This document shows positions 15,902 through 23,962 of a stretch of DNA of 64,000 nt, one piece after another. Origin of the DNA: UBA2589 sp038120095 (GTDB taxonomy: Bacteria > Gemmatimonadota > Gemmatimonadetes > Longimicrobiales > Gaopeijiaceae); the NCBI GenBank assembly GCA_038120095.1, contig JAYOKZ010000015.1, positions 5,398-69,397 of the forward strand, given 5' to 3'. Positions within the stretch are counted from its first letter, which is position 1. Every line of letters starts with the position of its first letter. The notes beneath the pieces were generated by a model. That model saw only the letters and a list, made by a program, of their open reading frames with translations, was not told the DNA's origin and did no database searches. Both the position numbers and the translations under genes were made by a program.

Positions 15902-16592
15902 TCCAGTGGTCGACGCGTACGTCGAGTCTGTGATTGACGCGGACGCCCGCGGTACCGAACGGCCGCACACGGTTTGCGGATGCGACGTGGACCTCGTCTC
16001 CGTTCACGACGAAATGCGCCTGCCCGTTGAAGACGTCGATGCCGAGCGTATTGAGGGGCTCATCTCCATCGGCCGTGATGGTCTGGACCGACGGGTGGTG
16101 TGTCCAGTCCACCAGCGTCTCGGTGATCTCGCCGATACGGCGCTTCACGAGGTAGTCACCGGTCGGGCGGATGAGGAGGTAGGTGTACTCCTGATCGATC
16201 CGGTCCAGATCCCTTCCGCCGACGAAGATCCCGTAGGCCTCGCGATATCCCACGGGAGCCTCGTACTGATGAAACGTGGCTCGGACGTGCATGTCCCCGG
16301 AGAGGATCAGATCTGAATCGCGGTAGGCAATACCTGCGGGCCCTGTCTGAATCCGTATACCGTCATCATCCTCCACCAACTCGAACTCGCTCGGATCACT
16401 CGAGTCGCTGTCGAGTCGGATCGAGTAGGAGACCCCGACGCGGGCCTCGGCCTCGGCCTCGGCAGGCGACCCAGAGGTGTCGGGGCGCGCGTCCGAAGCA
16501 CATGCGGTGGCAAGCAGGATCCAGATCGGTGCGAAGAGGTGGTGTGCATGACGCGGCCCCGGCCGTGCTCCCGACGAATCCGCAGCCGTCAT
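15819..16592 (-). CDS. Lipoprotein with a lectin/DUF1080-like beta-sandwich
   Basis: The 257-residue product has a lipoprotein signal (LFAPIWILLATAC), a Glu/Ala-rich linker (repeating AEAEAEAR) and a domain with strand patterns ILSGDMHVRATFHQY, YGIFVGGRDL, YTYLLIRPTGDYLVKRR and FVVNGDEVHVASA. That order resembles DUF1080/concanavalin-like domains that bind or cleave sugars. No catalytic residues can be assigned. The proline/alanine-rich C terminus overlaps the convergent transporter gene by 83 bp. Its start overlaps the end of the VWA gene upstream, so it is probably in that transcript. Confidence 0.7.
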   Translation of the reverse strand: MTAADSSGARPGPRHAHHLFAPIWILLATACASDARPDTSGSPAEAEAEARVGVSYSIRLDSDSSDPSEFELVEDDDGIRIQTGPAGIAYRDSDLILSGDMHVRATFHQYEAPVGYREAYGIFVGGRDLDRIDQEYTYLLIRPTGDYLVKRRIGEITETLVDWTHHPSVQTITADGDEPLNTLGIDVFNGQAHFVVNGDEVHVASANRVRPFGTAGVRVNHRLDVRVDHWIMQAGATRPHPPAAAPDRTGAAPSRAP

Positions 16593-17881
16593 CCGGCCCT
16601 TCGGCGCTTGTTCTTCATGAAATCCATCATGATGTACTGCCCGAGCGTCATCGTGCTGGTGAAATACGCCTTGCCGCGAGCAATCTCGGATACCTTCTGG
16701 ACGAACTGCACGAGGTACGGATCCTGTGCCAGCATGAAGGTATTGATCAGAATCCCGCCTTTCCGGCAGGCTGCAACTTCATCGAAGGTGCGCTTGAGGA
16801 TCATCGGGTCGAGTCCCCCGGAGTTGGTATAGACTCGTCCATCTGGAAGCGTCATGGCGCTTGGCTTCCCGTCTGTGATCATGATGATCTGCCGCATGTC
16901 CTTCTTTTGAGCGTTCAGGATCCGGCGCGCGATCTCGAGGCCCTCGGCCGTGTTCGTGTGAAAGGGACCGACCTGTGCCCTGGCCAGCTGCGACAGGGGA
17001 ATCTCCTGAGCACGGTCGCCGAACGTGACCACCCGAAGAGTGTCTCCGGGGAACTGTGTTCGGATCATGTGTGACATCGCCAACGCGACGCGCTTGGCCG
17101 GGGCGAACCGGTCCTCCCCGTACAGGACCATCGAATGGCTGATGTCGAGCAGGAGGACGGTGGCACAGGACGACCGGAATTCGGACTGGTGCACCATGAG
17201 GTCGCCGTACTCCAGGTCGAGGGGGACGGTGAGTCCTTCGCGCTCGATGGCGTTCTTCAACGTTGCCGGGATGTCGAGGTTCATCGTGTCGCCGAACTCG
17301 TACGGTCTCGAGGCGGCTTCGGCTTCGACCCCGGTTGCGAGGTGTGGCGTGTCGTGCGATCCCGCACTCGACTTGCCCAGGGCACCGAGCAGGCCCTTCA
17401 ATGCCCGGTATCCGAGGAAGTCCATGCCCTTCTGCGTGAGGTTGAAGTTGATTTGCTGGGCGGCCTGACGGGCTTCATCGATGTTGCCCGCCCCCGTGAC
17501 GTCATAGGTGGCTCCCGGCATCTGCGCCTGCCCACTCTCCAGGTCGATGTATCCCTCCTCGACCATGCGCTGGACGAGGTCGTCCAGGAGCTCGGCGATC
17601 TTCTGCTGGATCTCCTCGTCGCCCTCTCCCTCCCCCCGAAGCTCTTCGATCATCTCGGGCGTGAGCTGACCACTTTCCACGAGGGCCCGGAGCAGCTGGT
17701 TCTTCAGAGAGTCTGCCGAGCTGGTGTCCTCGTCCCCGGACCATCCCCAGTAGGGGTGGTAGTGCGGTCCCCCGGCGAACCCGCCATCCATGAGAAAGTC
17801 GGAGAGGTGCTCGAGGAGCGACTCGAGGTTCAGGGCATCCAGCCACTTGCCCTTGTACTTGCTGTAGGTCGTAAAGCGCAT
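16589..17881 (-). CDS. VWA-domain protein, likely partner of a MoxR-type ATPase
   Basis: The 430-residue protein has a charged helical N-terminal half and a C-terminal von Willebrand A domain. The MIDAS is complete: DISHSM, a Thr in FHTNTAEG, and ITDGKPSA with the distal Asp. Such proteins act with AAA+ MoxR or ChlI-like ATPases, as ChlD acts with ChlI. The matching ATPase is probably the 489-residue protein at 22332-23801 on the same strand, 4.4 kb upstream. The start codon lies 34 bp from the divergent mutY start. Confidence 0.85.
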   Translation of the reverse strand: MRFTTYSKYKGKWLDALNLESLLEHLSDFLMDGGFAGGPHYHPYWGWSGDEDTSSADSLKNQLLRALVESGQLTPEMIEELRGEGEGDEEIQQKIAELLDDLVQRMVEEGYIDLESGQAQMPGATYDVTGAGNIDEARQAAQQINFNLTQKGMDFLGYRALKGLLGALGKSSAGSHDTPHLATGVEAEAASRPYEFGDTMNLDIPATLKNAIEREGLTVPLDLEYGDLMVHQSEFRSSCATVLLLDISHSMVLYGEDRFAPAKRVALAMSHMIRTQFPGDTLRVVTFGDRAQEIPLSQLARAQVGPFHTNTAEGLEIARRILNAQKKDMRQIIMITDGKPSAMTLPDGRVYTNSGGLDPMILKRTFDEVAACRKGGILINTFMLAQDPYLVQFVQKVSEIARGKAYFTSTMTLGQYIMMDFMKNKRRRAG

Positions 17882-17915
17882 GACACCATCCTATGGGTCT
17901 TCATACCTTGCGGCC

Positions 17916-18992
17916 ATGAAGCCCGAATCGATTCCCTCTGACACCGTAACCGGGCTTCGTCGCGCCCTGTTGGACCATTACGACCAAAGCGCACGCGATC
18001 TGCCCTGGAGGCGGGACAACGATCCGTATCGGGTGCTCGTATCCGAGTTCATGTTGCAGCAAACCCGGGTCGAAACGGTAATCAGGTACTACGAAGCATG
18101 GCTCGAGCGGTTCCCGACGGTCACGGACCTCGCACAGGCTGGCGAAGATCAGGTGCTCAAGGCGTGGGAGGGGCTGGGCTACTACCGGAGAGCACGCAAC
18201 CTCCACCGTACCGCTCAGATCGTCTCGGAACAGCATGGTGGCGTGATCCCCTCTGATCCGGAGGAACTGCGACGGCTGCCGGGAGTCGGTGAGTACACCA
18301 TGGGAGCGGTTGCGAGTATCGCGTTCGGCATTCCCACGCCTGCGGTCGATGGCAACGTCCGCCGCGTCTTCGCCCGACTCTTCGATGAGGCGAACGCCAC
18401 ACCGGCGTGGCTGAGGGAGACGGCGGGGAGATTCGTCACCCGTGATCGAGCCGGAGACTGGACTCAGGCACTCATGGAACTGGGTGCAACCGTGTGCACA
18501 CCCACGTCGCCGAGGTGCGATGTCTGTCCGGTGATGGCGTGGTGCGAGTCGAACGCGGCCGGGACGGTCGACGAACGGCCGGCCCGACCCCGGAAGCGGG
18601 CGGTTCCGTCTCGCGTCGTTCCACTTGTCGTATTCTGCCGGTCCCGTGAGGTGCTGGTGCAGCGACGCCCGGCCACAGGGCTGCTTGCCGGTCTGTGGGC
18701 CTTTCCCGAATCCGGCGAAGCGACTCCCTCCGAATCTGCGAGGAAGCTCGGACTGAAGCCTGTCTCGGATCCATATCCGCTTCCAGCGGTGGAACACAGG
18801 TTCACGCACCTGCATGTGCGGTACCTTCCGTGGGTGCTGCAGGTGCAGGGCGATGTCAGCGCGGCGATGGTGGACGACGTTCGGTGGGTTCGACCCGGGC
18901 GACTCGAGGAGACCGCGCTTCCGGTCGCCCAGCGAAAGGTGTTCGATTCGTGGCTCAAAAGGATGACGAGAGGACACGGTGAAGATTGCTGA
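17916..18992 (+). CDS. mutY: A/G-specific adenine glycosylase
   Basis: The 358-residue enzyme removes adenine mispaired with 8-oxoguanine. It shows the catalytic Glu in SEFMLQQTRV, helix-hairpin-helix LPGVGEYTMGAVASIAFG, the catalytic Asp in AVDGNVRRV, and the [4Fe-4S] ligands C-x6-C-x2-C-x5-C in CTPTSPRCDVCPVMAWC. A C-terminal Nudix-like 8-oxoG recognition domain follows (VQRRPATGLLAGLWAFPE, VEHRFTHLHV). ATG 17916 fits the family start. It overlaps the creatininase-family gene by 14 bp. Confidence 0.96.
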   Translation: MKPESIPSDTVTGLRRALLDHYDQSARDLPWRRDNDPYRVLVSEFMLQQTRVETVIRYYEAWLERFPTVTDLAQAGEDQVLKAWEGLGYYRRARNLHRTAQIVSEQHGGVIPSDPEELRRLPGVGEYTMGAVASIAFGIPTPAVDGNVRRVFARLFDEANATPAWLRETAGRFVTRDRAGDWTQALMELGATVCTPTSPRCDVCPVMAWCESNAAGTVDERPARPRKRAVPSRVVPLVVFCRSREVLVQRRPATGLLAGLWAFPESGEATPSESARKLGLKPVSDPYPLPAVEHRFTHLHVRYLPWVLQVQGDVSAAMVDDVRWVRPGRLEETALPVAQRKVFDSWLKRMTRGHGEDC

Positions 18993-19683
18993 AATGACCT
19001 GGATGCAGGTGGAGGAGTATCTGCAGAGGGATGATCGGTGTGTGCTTCCGCTGGGGAGTACGGAGCAGCACGCCTACATCAGCCTCGCAACCGACTCCAT
19101 CCTGTCGGAGCGGGTGGCGCTCGAGGCGGCGGAACCGGTCGGGGTGCCGGTCTTCCCGGTCCTGGCGTACGGCATCACCCCCTACTTCATGGGGTTTCCG
19201 GGAACGGTGACGCTATCGCCAAACACGTATGAGCAGGTGCTGCAGGAGATCCTCGGCAGTGTCCGTAAACACGGATTTCGTCGAATTCTTGTGGTGAACG
19301 GACATGGAGGGAACAGCCCGGCGCGGCCCGCCGTGGAGGGGTGGGCGAATCGTCGCGACGGGGTCGAACTGGTCTGGCACGACTGGTGGAAGTCGACGGA
19401 TGTCCGGGGAGCCATCGACGCGATCGATCCGGCTGCATCGCACGCGTCGTGGATGGAGACGTTCCCGTGGACTCGGGTGGACGGCGTTCGACTGCCGGAG
19501 GAGCACAAGGCCCCTGTCGACCTCTCCGGTCGAGAGGAGGTCTCGTTTCAGCGTTTCAGGGAGATCATCGGTGATGGATCGTTCGGCGGCTGGTATGCGC
19601 GCTCCGAGGAGGAGATGCAGAGCATCTGGTCCATCGCGGTGAGGGAGATTCGGTCGAAGCTTGAGTCGGGATGGGTGTCCTGA
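18979..19683 (+). CDS. Creatininase-family amidohydrolase
   Basis: The 234-residue protein (GTG start) carries the creatininase-family metal motifs: Glu and His in LPLGSTEQHA, Asp in LATDSI, and the helix VVNGHGGNSP. The canonical motif reads EQHGPHLPLxTD; here the middle is AYISLATD, so the second His usually seen is absent while Glu, first His and Asp are kept. Members hydrolyse cyclic or N-formyl amides such as creatinine or formamidopyrimidines, and the specific substrate is not predictable here. Co-transcription with mutY may be incidental. Confidence 0.88.
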   Translation: MKIAEMTWMQVEEYLQRDDRCVLPLGSTEQHAYISLATDSILSERVALEAAEPVGVPVFPVLAYGITPYFMGFPGTVTLSPNTYEQVLQEILGSVRKHGFRRILVVNGHGGNSPARPAVEGWANRRDGVELVWHDWWKSTDVRGAIDAIDPAASHASWMETFPWTRVDGVRLPEEHKAPVDLSGREEVSFQRFREIIGDGSFGGWYARSEEEMQSIWSIAVREIRSKLESGWVS

Positions 19684-19726
19684 TGCTCGGATGTGGCGGG
19701 GCTCAGCCTGATTCGTCGAGGCGGGA

Positions 19727-20485
19727 ATGAAGATCGAATTTTCCGGTCAGACCGTCCTGGTCACAGGCGCGGCACATGGCTTCGGTCGCGCGATCTCAGC
19801 CGCCTTTTCTGATCGCGGGGCGACGGTGTACGCCTGCGATATCGATGAATCCGGGTTGACCGAGACTCAGCGCATCCTGGGGCTGAACGGGACCACCTCG
19901 GTCGTCGACGTCACGGACCGGTCAGCCGTCCTCGCATGGGTAGGGGACGCAGCGGCCCGGGCGGGCCGGATCGACGTTCTGGTCAACAACGCCGGTGGCG
20001 TCCTGGGACAGGTCGGGCGGCCGCTCGAGGACGTGTCCGAAAAGGATTGGCACGGCATCCTCGCGGTGAATCAGACCGCTGCATTCTGGACATCGCAGGC
20101 GGTCGCTCCGGTCATGAAAGGGGCGCGTCGAGGACGGATCATCAACATCTCCAGCGGAGCCGGCCTCGGCATCAGCAAAACCGGCATCCAGGCCTACGCG
20201 TCGGCAAAGGCCGGGCAGATCGGCCTCACCCGGCAACTCGCCCATGAGCTCGGTCCATGGGGCATCACGGTCAACAACGTGGCTCCGGGTTTCGTGCTCT
20301 CGAATCCGACGACTGGGCGACAGTGGGAAGCGCTGGGGCCTGTCGGCCAGCAACAACTGCTCGACGGGATCGCGCTCCGGCACCTTGGTGATGCGACCGA
20401 TATCGCGAACGCAGTGCTGTTCCTCGCCTCCGAGCACGCAGCCTGGATCTCGGGCGTGGTTCTACCGGTCGATGGGGGGAAGTAG
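19727..20485 (+). CDS. Short-chain dehydrogenase/reductase
   Basis: The 252-residue classical SDR has the NAD(P) motif TGAAHGFG, Asp in CDIDES after the second strand (suggesting NAD preference), VNNAGG, and the catalytic Ser-Tyr-Lys in NISSGAG and YASAK. The C terminus LPVDGGK is typical. The reaction is oxidation or reduction of an alcohol/ketone, substrate unknown. It lies 43 bp after the creatininase-family gene and converges on the Lrp-type regulator with only 2 bp between the stops. Confidence 0.92.
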   Translation: MKIEFSGQTVLVTGAAHGFGRAISAAFSDRGATVYACDIDESGLTETQRILGLNGTTSVVDVTDRSAVLAWVGDAAARAGRIDVLVNNAGGVLGQVGRPLEDVSEKDWHGILAVNQTAAFWTSQAVAPVMKGARRGRIINISSGAGLGISKTGIQAYASAKAGQIGLTRQLAHELGPWGITVNNVAPGFVLSNPTTGRQWEALGPVGQQQLLDGIALRHLGDATDIANAVLFLASEHAAWISGVVLPVDGGK

Positions 20486-20487
20486 CG

Positions 20488-20970
20488 CTAGGCTTCCTCG
20501 GTTAGATCCGGCCACACTCGCTTCGCCGCTGCGCGGAAGAGGAGTGAGGTTTCCACACGGGAGACCTCGGGCAGGGATGTGATCGCGTCGAGCGTGAAGT
20601 CACGCAGATGTTCCATATCCTGGGCGACGACATGGACGAGGTAGTCCATCCGACCCGTCAGGTGATAGAGAGCGACGACCTGCGGCAGGCCGATCGCGCT
20701 CTGCTCGAACCGCGCCACCGCACTGCGCGTGTGCTGCTTGAGCTGGACGGACACCATCGCCTGGAGCCCAATCCCGAACGCCCCGGGATCGACGTCCGCG
20801 TGGGTGCCTCTGATCACATCCAGCTCGTTCAGCCTCCGTACCCGTTCCAGGCACGCCGATTGCGACAGGCCGACCGCGGCCGCCAACTCCTTGTTCGTGA
20901 TCCGGGCATTCTTCGCCAGAAGGGTCAGAATCGCGCGGTCGATTCGGTCAACTGCGGCTTGAGTGGACAT
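20488..20970 (-). CDS. Lrp/AsnC-family transcriptional regulator
   Basis: The 160-residue protein has an N-terminal helix-turn-helix (ITNKELAAAVGLSQSACLERVRRL) and a C-terminal RAM/AsnC effector domain (VVALYHLTGRMDYLVHVVAQ, then SLPEVSRVETSLLF). ATG 20970 is chosen because the open frame further upstream is AT-rich and encodes an implausible Phe/Ile/Lys-rich stretch. It is divergent from a PLP-dependent sulfur amino-acid enzyme gene, the classic arrangement for a local regulator responding to an amino acid. Confidence 0.93.
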   Translation of the reverse strand: MSTQAAVDRIDRAILTLLAKNARITNKELAAAVGLSQSACLERVRRLNELDVIRGTHADVDPGAFGIGLQAMVSVQLKQHTRSAVARFEQSAIGLPQVVALYHLTGRMDYLVHVVAQDMEHLRDFTLDAITSLPEVSRVETSLLFRAAAKRVWPDLTEEA

Positions 20971-21077
20971 AAGACACATAAAATACGGCAAAATAGACCT
21001 AACGACGAATATGATCTTTTTTATAAAGAAGAATGGCAACAAATGTTTTGAGCGTGTCCAAACCAGTGAGGTCCGTC
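20971..21077. promoter_or_regulatory. AT-rich divergent promoter/operator region
   Basis: This 107-bp gap separates the Lrp-type regulator from the PLP lyase gene. The part from 20971 to about 21032 is strikingly AT-rich for this genome. It contains -10-like strings on the plus strand (TATGAT, TATAAA) and on the minus strand (TATTTT). It is the natural site for Lrp binding and autoregulation. No precise operator symmetry could be fixed by eye. Confidence 0.55.
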
Positions 21078-22325
21078 ATGCGTATCGAGACCACGGCCGT
21101 TCGAGCCGCCCGTGGTGAGCTGCCGGGTGGTTGGCCCCGGTCGGACTCGGGGTCGAATGAGCGAGGAATCCCGCACGTTCCGGGGATCGATCTGTCGACC
21201 ACATACGGCTTCCACTCGTCGTCCTCCGTTGCTGAGTCGATGGATGCCCTTATCGAGGGTGCGCACGCCGCACCGAATCCGGTCTATGCTCGCCTTCACA
21301 ATCCGACGGTAGCGAGGTTCGAAGACGCGCTCGCGCGGCTCGAAGGTGCCGAGGCCGCGGTTGCGTTCGCGTCGGGAATGGCGGCCACGACAGCGGTGCT
21401 CCTCGCGGCGTCCGGTGAGGCGGCGAGTCGTCGTCCGCACGTCATTGCGGTTCGGCCCGTGTATGGCGGAACGGACCATCTGCTCTCGGCGGGGATACTC
21501 GGTACCGAGGTGTCGTGGGTCGAGGCAGACAAGGTCGGTGAGGCGATTCGACCGAGTACCGGGCTGGTGTTCCTCGAGACGCCGGCCAATCCTACCCTCG
21601 AGCTGGTGGATATCGAGGCCGTCTCAGGACAGGTGAAGAGTGGCGGGGCCCAGGTCGGGGCGTCCATCCCCCTTGTCGTCGATTCCACGTTCGCGACGCC
21701 AGTTCTCCAGAATCCGATCAACCTCGGCGCTGATCTCGTGCTACATAGCGCGACGAAGTTCCTCGGGGGGCATGGAGACGTGATGGGGGGCGTGATCGCA
21801 TGCTCAGAGGTATGGGCGGCGAGGCTGCGTCAGATCCGCATGGTGACTGGTGGTCTTTTGCATCCACTCGGCGGATATCTCCTGCACCGCGGGCTGCAGA
21901 CACTCCCCGTCCGTGTGCGTGAACAGCAGGCCCATGCCATCGTGCTGGCGGAGCGACTGTCTGCTCACGCGGCCGTTCGGTCGGTCCACTTTCCTGGCTT
22001 CGGGGATAGCAACGCTGAACTGGTCGGGCGTCAGATGCGCGGCCCCGGTTCGGTGCTCTCATTCCGCGTGAAGGGTGGCGTATCCGCAGCCGCCTCGGTC
22101 GTCGAACGTCTCGGGCTGATCACGCCGGCCGTGTCGCTCGGCTCGGTCGACACGCTGATTCAGGCACCGGCCCTGCTGACCCATCGGGTTGTGGAGCCTG
22201 GCGATCGCGCAGATTCAGGGGTCAGCGACGACCTTCTTCGCCTCTCCGTGGGGCTGGAGAATATCGAGGACGTGTGGGCCGATCTGGAGCAGGCGCTCTC
22301 CTGGTCGAGGGCGAGCGCGGCGTGA
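21078..22325 (+). CDS. Trans-sulfuration PLP enzyme (cystathionine gamma-synthase/methionine gamma-lyase family)
   Basis: The 415-residue protein has the Cys/Met metabolism PLP signature: YARLHNPTVARFEDALARLEG with the substrate Tyr and Arg, FASGMAA, FLETPANPT, VVDSTFATP with the PLP Asp, and SATKFLGGHGDVMGG with the Schiff-base Lys. The C terminus SVGLENIEDVWADLEQAL is typical. I prefer ATG 21078 (GTGAGG seven bases upstream); ATG 21033 is an alternative giving 15 more residues. Synthase or lyase activity cannot be separated by motif alone. The neighbouring Lrp-type regulator suggests amino-acid control. Confidence 0.9.
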   Translation: MRIETTAVRAARGELPGGWPRSDSGSNERGIPHVPGIDLSTTYGFHSSSSVAESMDALIEGAHAAPNPVYARLHNPTVARFEDALARLEGAEAAVAFASGMAATTAVLLAASGEAASRRPHVIAVRPVYGGTDHLLSAGILGTEVSWVEADKVGEAIRPSTGLVFLETPANPTLELVDIEAVSGQVKSGGAQVGASIPLVVDSTFATPVLQNPINLGADLVLHSATKFLGGHGDVMGGVIACSEVWAARLRQIRMVTGGLLHPLGGYLLHRGLQTLPVRVREQQAHAIVLAERLSAHAAVRSVHFPGFGDSNAELVGRQMRGPGSVLSFRVKGGVSAAASVVERLGLITPAVSLGSVDTLIQAPALLTHRVVEPGDRADSGVSDDLLRLSVGLENIEDVWADLEQALSWSRASAA

Positions 22326-22331
22326 GCGAAG

Positions 22332-23801
22332 TCAGATGTTCAGTCCGCCCATCGGATCGAACCCCTGATATCCCTTGCCCTGACCTGGTCCCTCGTGCGG
22401 TGCCCGCGTGTACCCTGCGGTGCTGCGGCTGATACGCCGCTGCGCCACAAGTGCCTCGAGCACCAGTTCACACGCAGCAGCCCGAAGTCCGTCGTGCGCT
22501 CCGTCCGCCACCAGCCCGACGTTGCTGATGAGCTCGAGTAGACCGGGTACCGTCGAGAAGCCGAGCACGCATGCGTTGGCAGCAGAGTCGTCCCCGACCT
22601 GAAGAGCGCCGCCGGTTTCGAAGTACTCGATGATATCGTCTACGTCGGCCCCGGCTGCCCGGACATCGAAGGCCTGAGAGCACGCCTGTTGAATCAGCTC
22701 TCGTGCGATCCTCCCGGCGCCGTGTAGCTCACCTTCGTACTCCAGTTCCATCTTCCCCGTGATGGCCGGCAACGCGGCGTACAGGTCCGCGACCCGGGGT
22801 ACTGCCACGTCCTCCTCGTGCTGGAGAGCGCGTCGCTCTGCGTTCGAAACCACCGTCTCCAGGACGGTGATCGGCATCCGCTGGCTGACACCGGATCGCT
22901 GGTCGATTCTCTTGTCGTCTCGGCCGAGGAATGCGACTCGCTCCACGACCTCGAGCAGAAAGTCGGGCACCTGGACGGAAGTGCCCTCGCGGTTGACCCA
23001 TGCCTCCTGGCGCGTGATTTCGACCCCGATTTCGAGATCCTCGGGGTAGTGGGTCCGGATCTCCGCTCCGATACGGTCCTTGAGCGGCGTGATGATCTTT
23101 CCGCGAGCGGTGTAATCCTCGGGATTGGCCGTGAAGACCATCATGACGTCCAGCGCGAGGCGAATCGGATACCCTTTCACCTGCACATCCCCCTCCTGGA
23201 GGATGTTGAAGAGTCCGACCTGGATTTTTCCGGCGAGGTCCGGCAGCTCGTTGATCGCGAACACACCGCGATTGGCGCGTGGAAGCAAGCCGTAATGGAT
23301 CGTCAATTCGTCGCCGAGAATGTGACCGCCTCGAGCTGCCTTGATGGGATCGACATCGCCGATCATGTCCGCAATGGTCACATCGGGCGTAGCCAGTTTC
23401 TCGACGTAGCGAGCGTCACGGCCGATCCACTCGACCGGAGTGTCCTGACCGTGCTCCTCGATCATTTGCCGACCGTACTTGGAGAGCGGGTTCAGTGGGT
23501 TGTCATTGACCTCGCTCCCCGCGATGATCGGCACATGCTCGTCGAGGAGAAGCCCCAGCTCCCGAAGGATGCGGCTCTTCGCCTGCCCCCGGAGCCCGAG
23601 GAGGATGAAGTCATGGCGTGCGAGAACGGCATTGACGATCTGGGGCACGACACTGTCGTCGTATCCCTGAACCCCCGGAAACAGTACATCACCCGCCTTG
23701 AGCTTCGTGACGAGATTCTGACGCATCTCGTCCTTTACAGACCGATGGGTGTACCCGCTGGCCTCGAGTTCGCCGAGCGTGGATGGGAGAGCGTTGCTCA
23801 T
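22332..23801 (-). CDS. MoxR/ChlI-like AAA+ ATPase
   Basis: The 489-residue protein has the magnesium-chelatase/MoxR fold: a P-loop variant LLGLRGQAKS, HILGDELTIHYGLLPRANRG (Walker B/sensor region), FAINELPDLAGKIQ, and FTANPEDYTARGKIITPLKDR with an Arg finger. These ATPases work with VWA proteins to remodel targets. The best partner is the VWA protein at 16589-17881, same strand. No chlorophyll genes are nearby, so a pigment role is unlikely. The C terminus is Gly-rich and unordered-looking. Confidence 0.87.
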   Translation of the reverse strand: MSNALPSTLGELEASGYTHRSVKDEMRQNLVTKLKAGDVLFPGVQGYDDSVVPQIVNAVLARHDFILLGLRGQAKSRILRELGLLLDEHVPIIAGSEVNDNPLNPLSKYGRQMIEEHGQDTPVEWIGRDARYVEKLATPDVTIADMIGDVDPIKAARGGHILGDELTIHYGLLPRANRGVFAINELPDLAGKIQVGLFNILQEGDVQVKGYPIRLALDVMMVFTANPEDYTARGKIITPLKDRIGAEIRTHYPEDLEIGVEITRQEAWVNREGTSVQVPDFLLEVVERVAFLGRDDKRIDQRSGVSQRMPITVLETVVSNAERRALQHEEDVAVPRVADLYAALPAITGKMELEYEGELHGAGRIARELIQQACSQAFDVRAAGADVDDIIEYFETGGALQVGDDSAANACVLGFSTVPGLLELISNVGLVADGAHDGLRAAACELVLEALVAQRRISRSTAGYTRAPHEGPGQGKGYQGFDPMGGLNI

Positions 23802-23962
23802 GACTTGCTTTGCCTTCGGTGAATCGGCTCATGGGTAGGCGACCGGCGTCGGCTTCTCGCAGAGAGGGTAGAGAGCACGGCGCGTCTTGGCGACCTTTGG
23901 GGGCCATTCGATACACGTGTTCCGCAACGCGGATCCCCCCGATTCAAAAGCCTGGAGTCGTC

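Noticed and set aside
22332..23801. Magnesium chelatase subunit for bacteriochlorophyll synthesis
   Set aside because: Some Gemmatimonadota are phototrophic, but there are no bch, crt or puf genes here and the protein is the longer MoxR-type form with a VWA partner.
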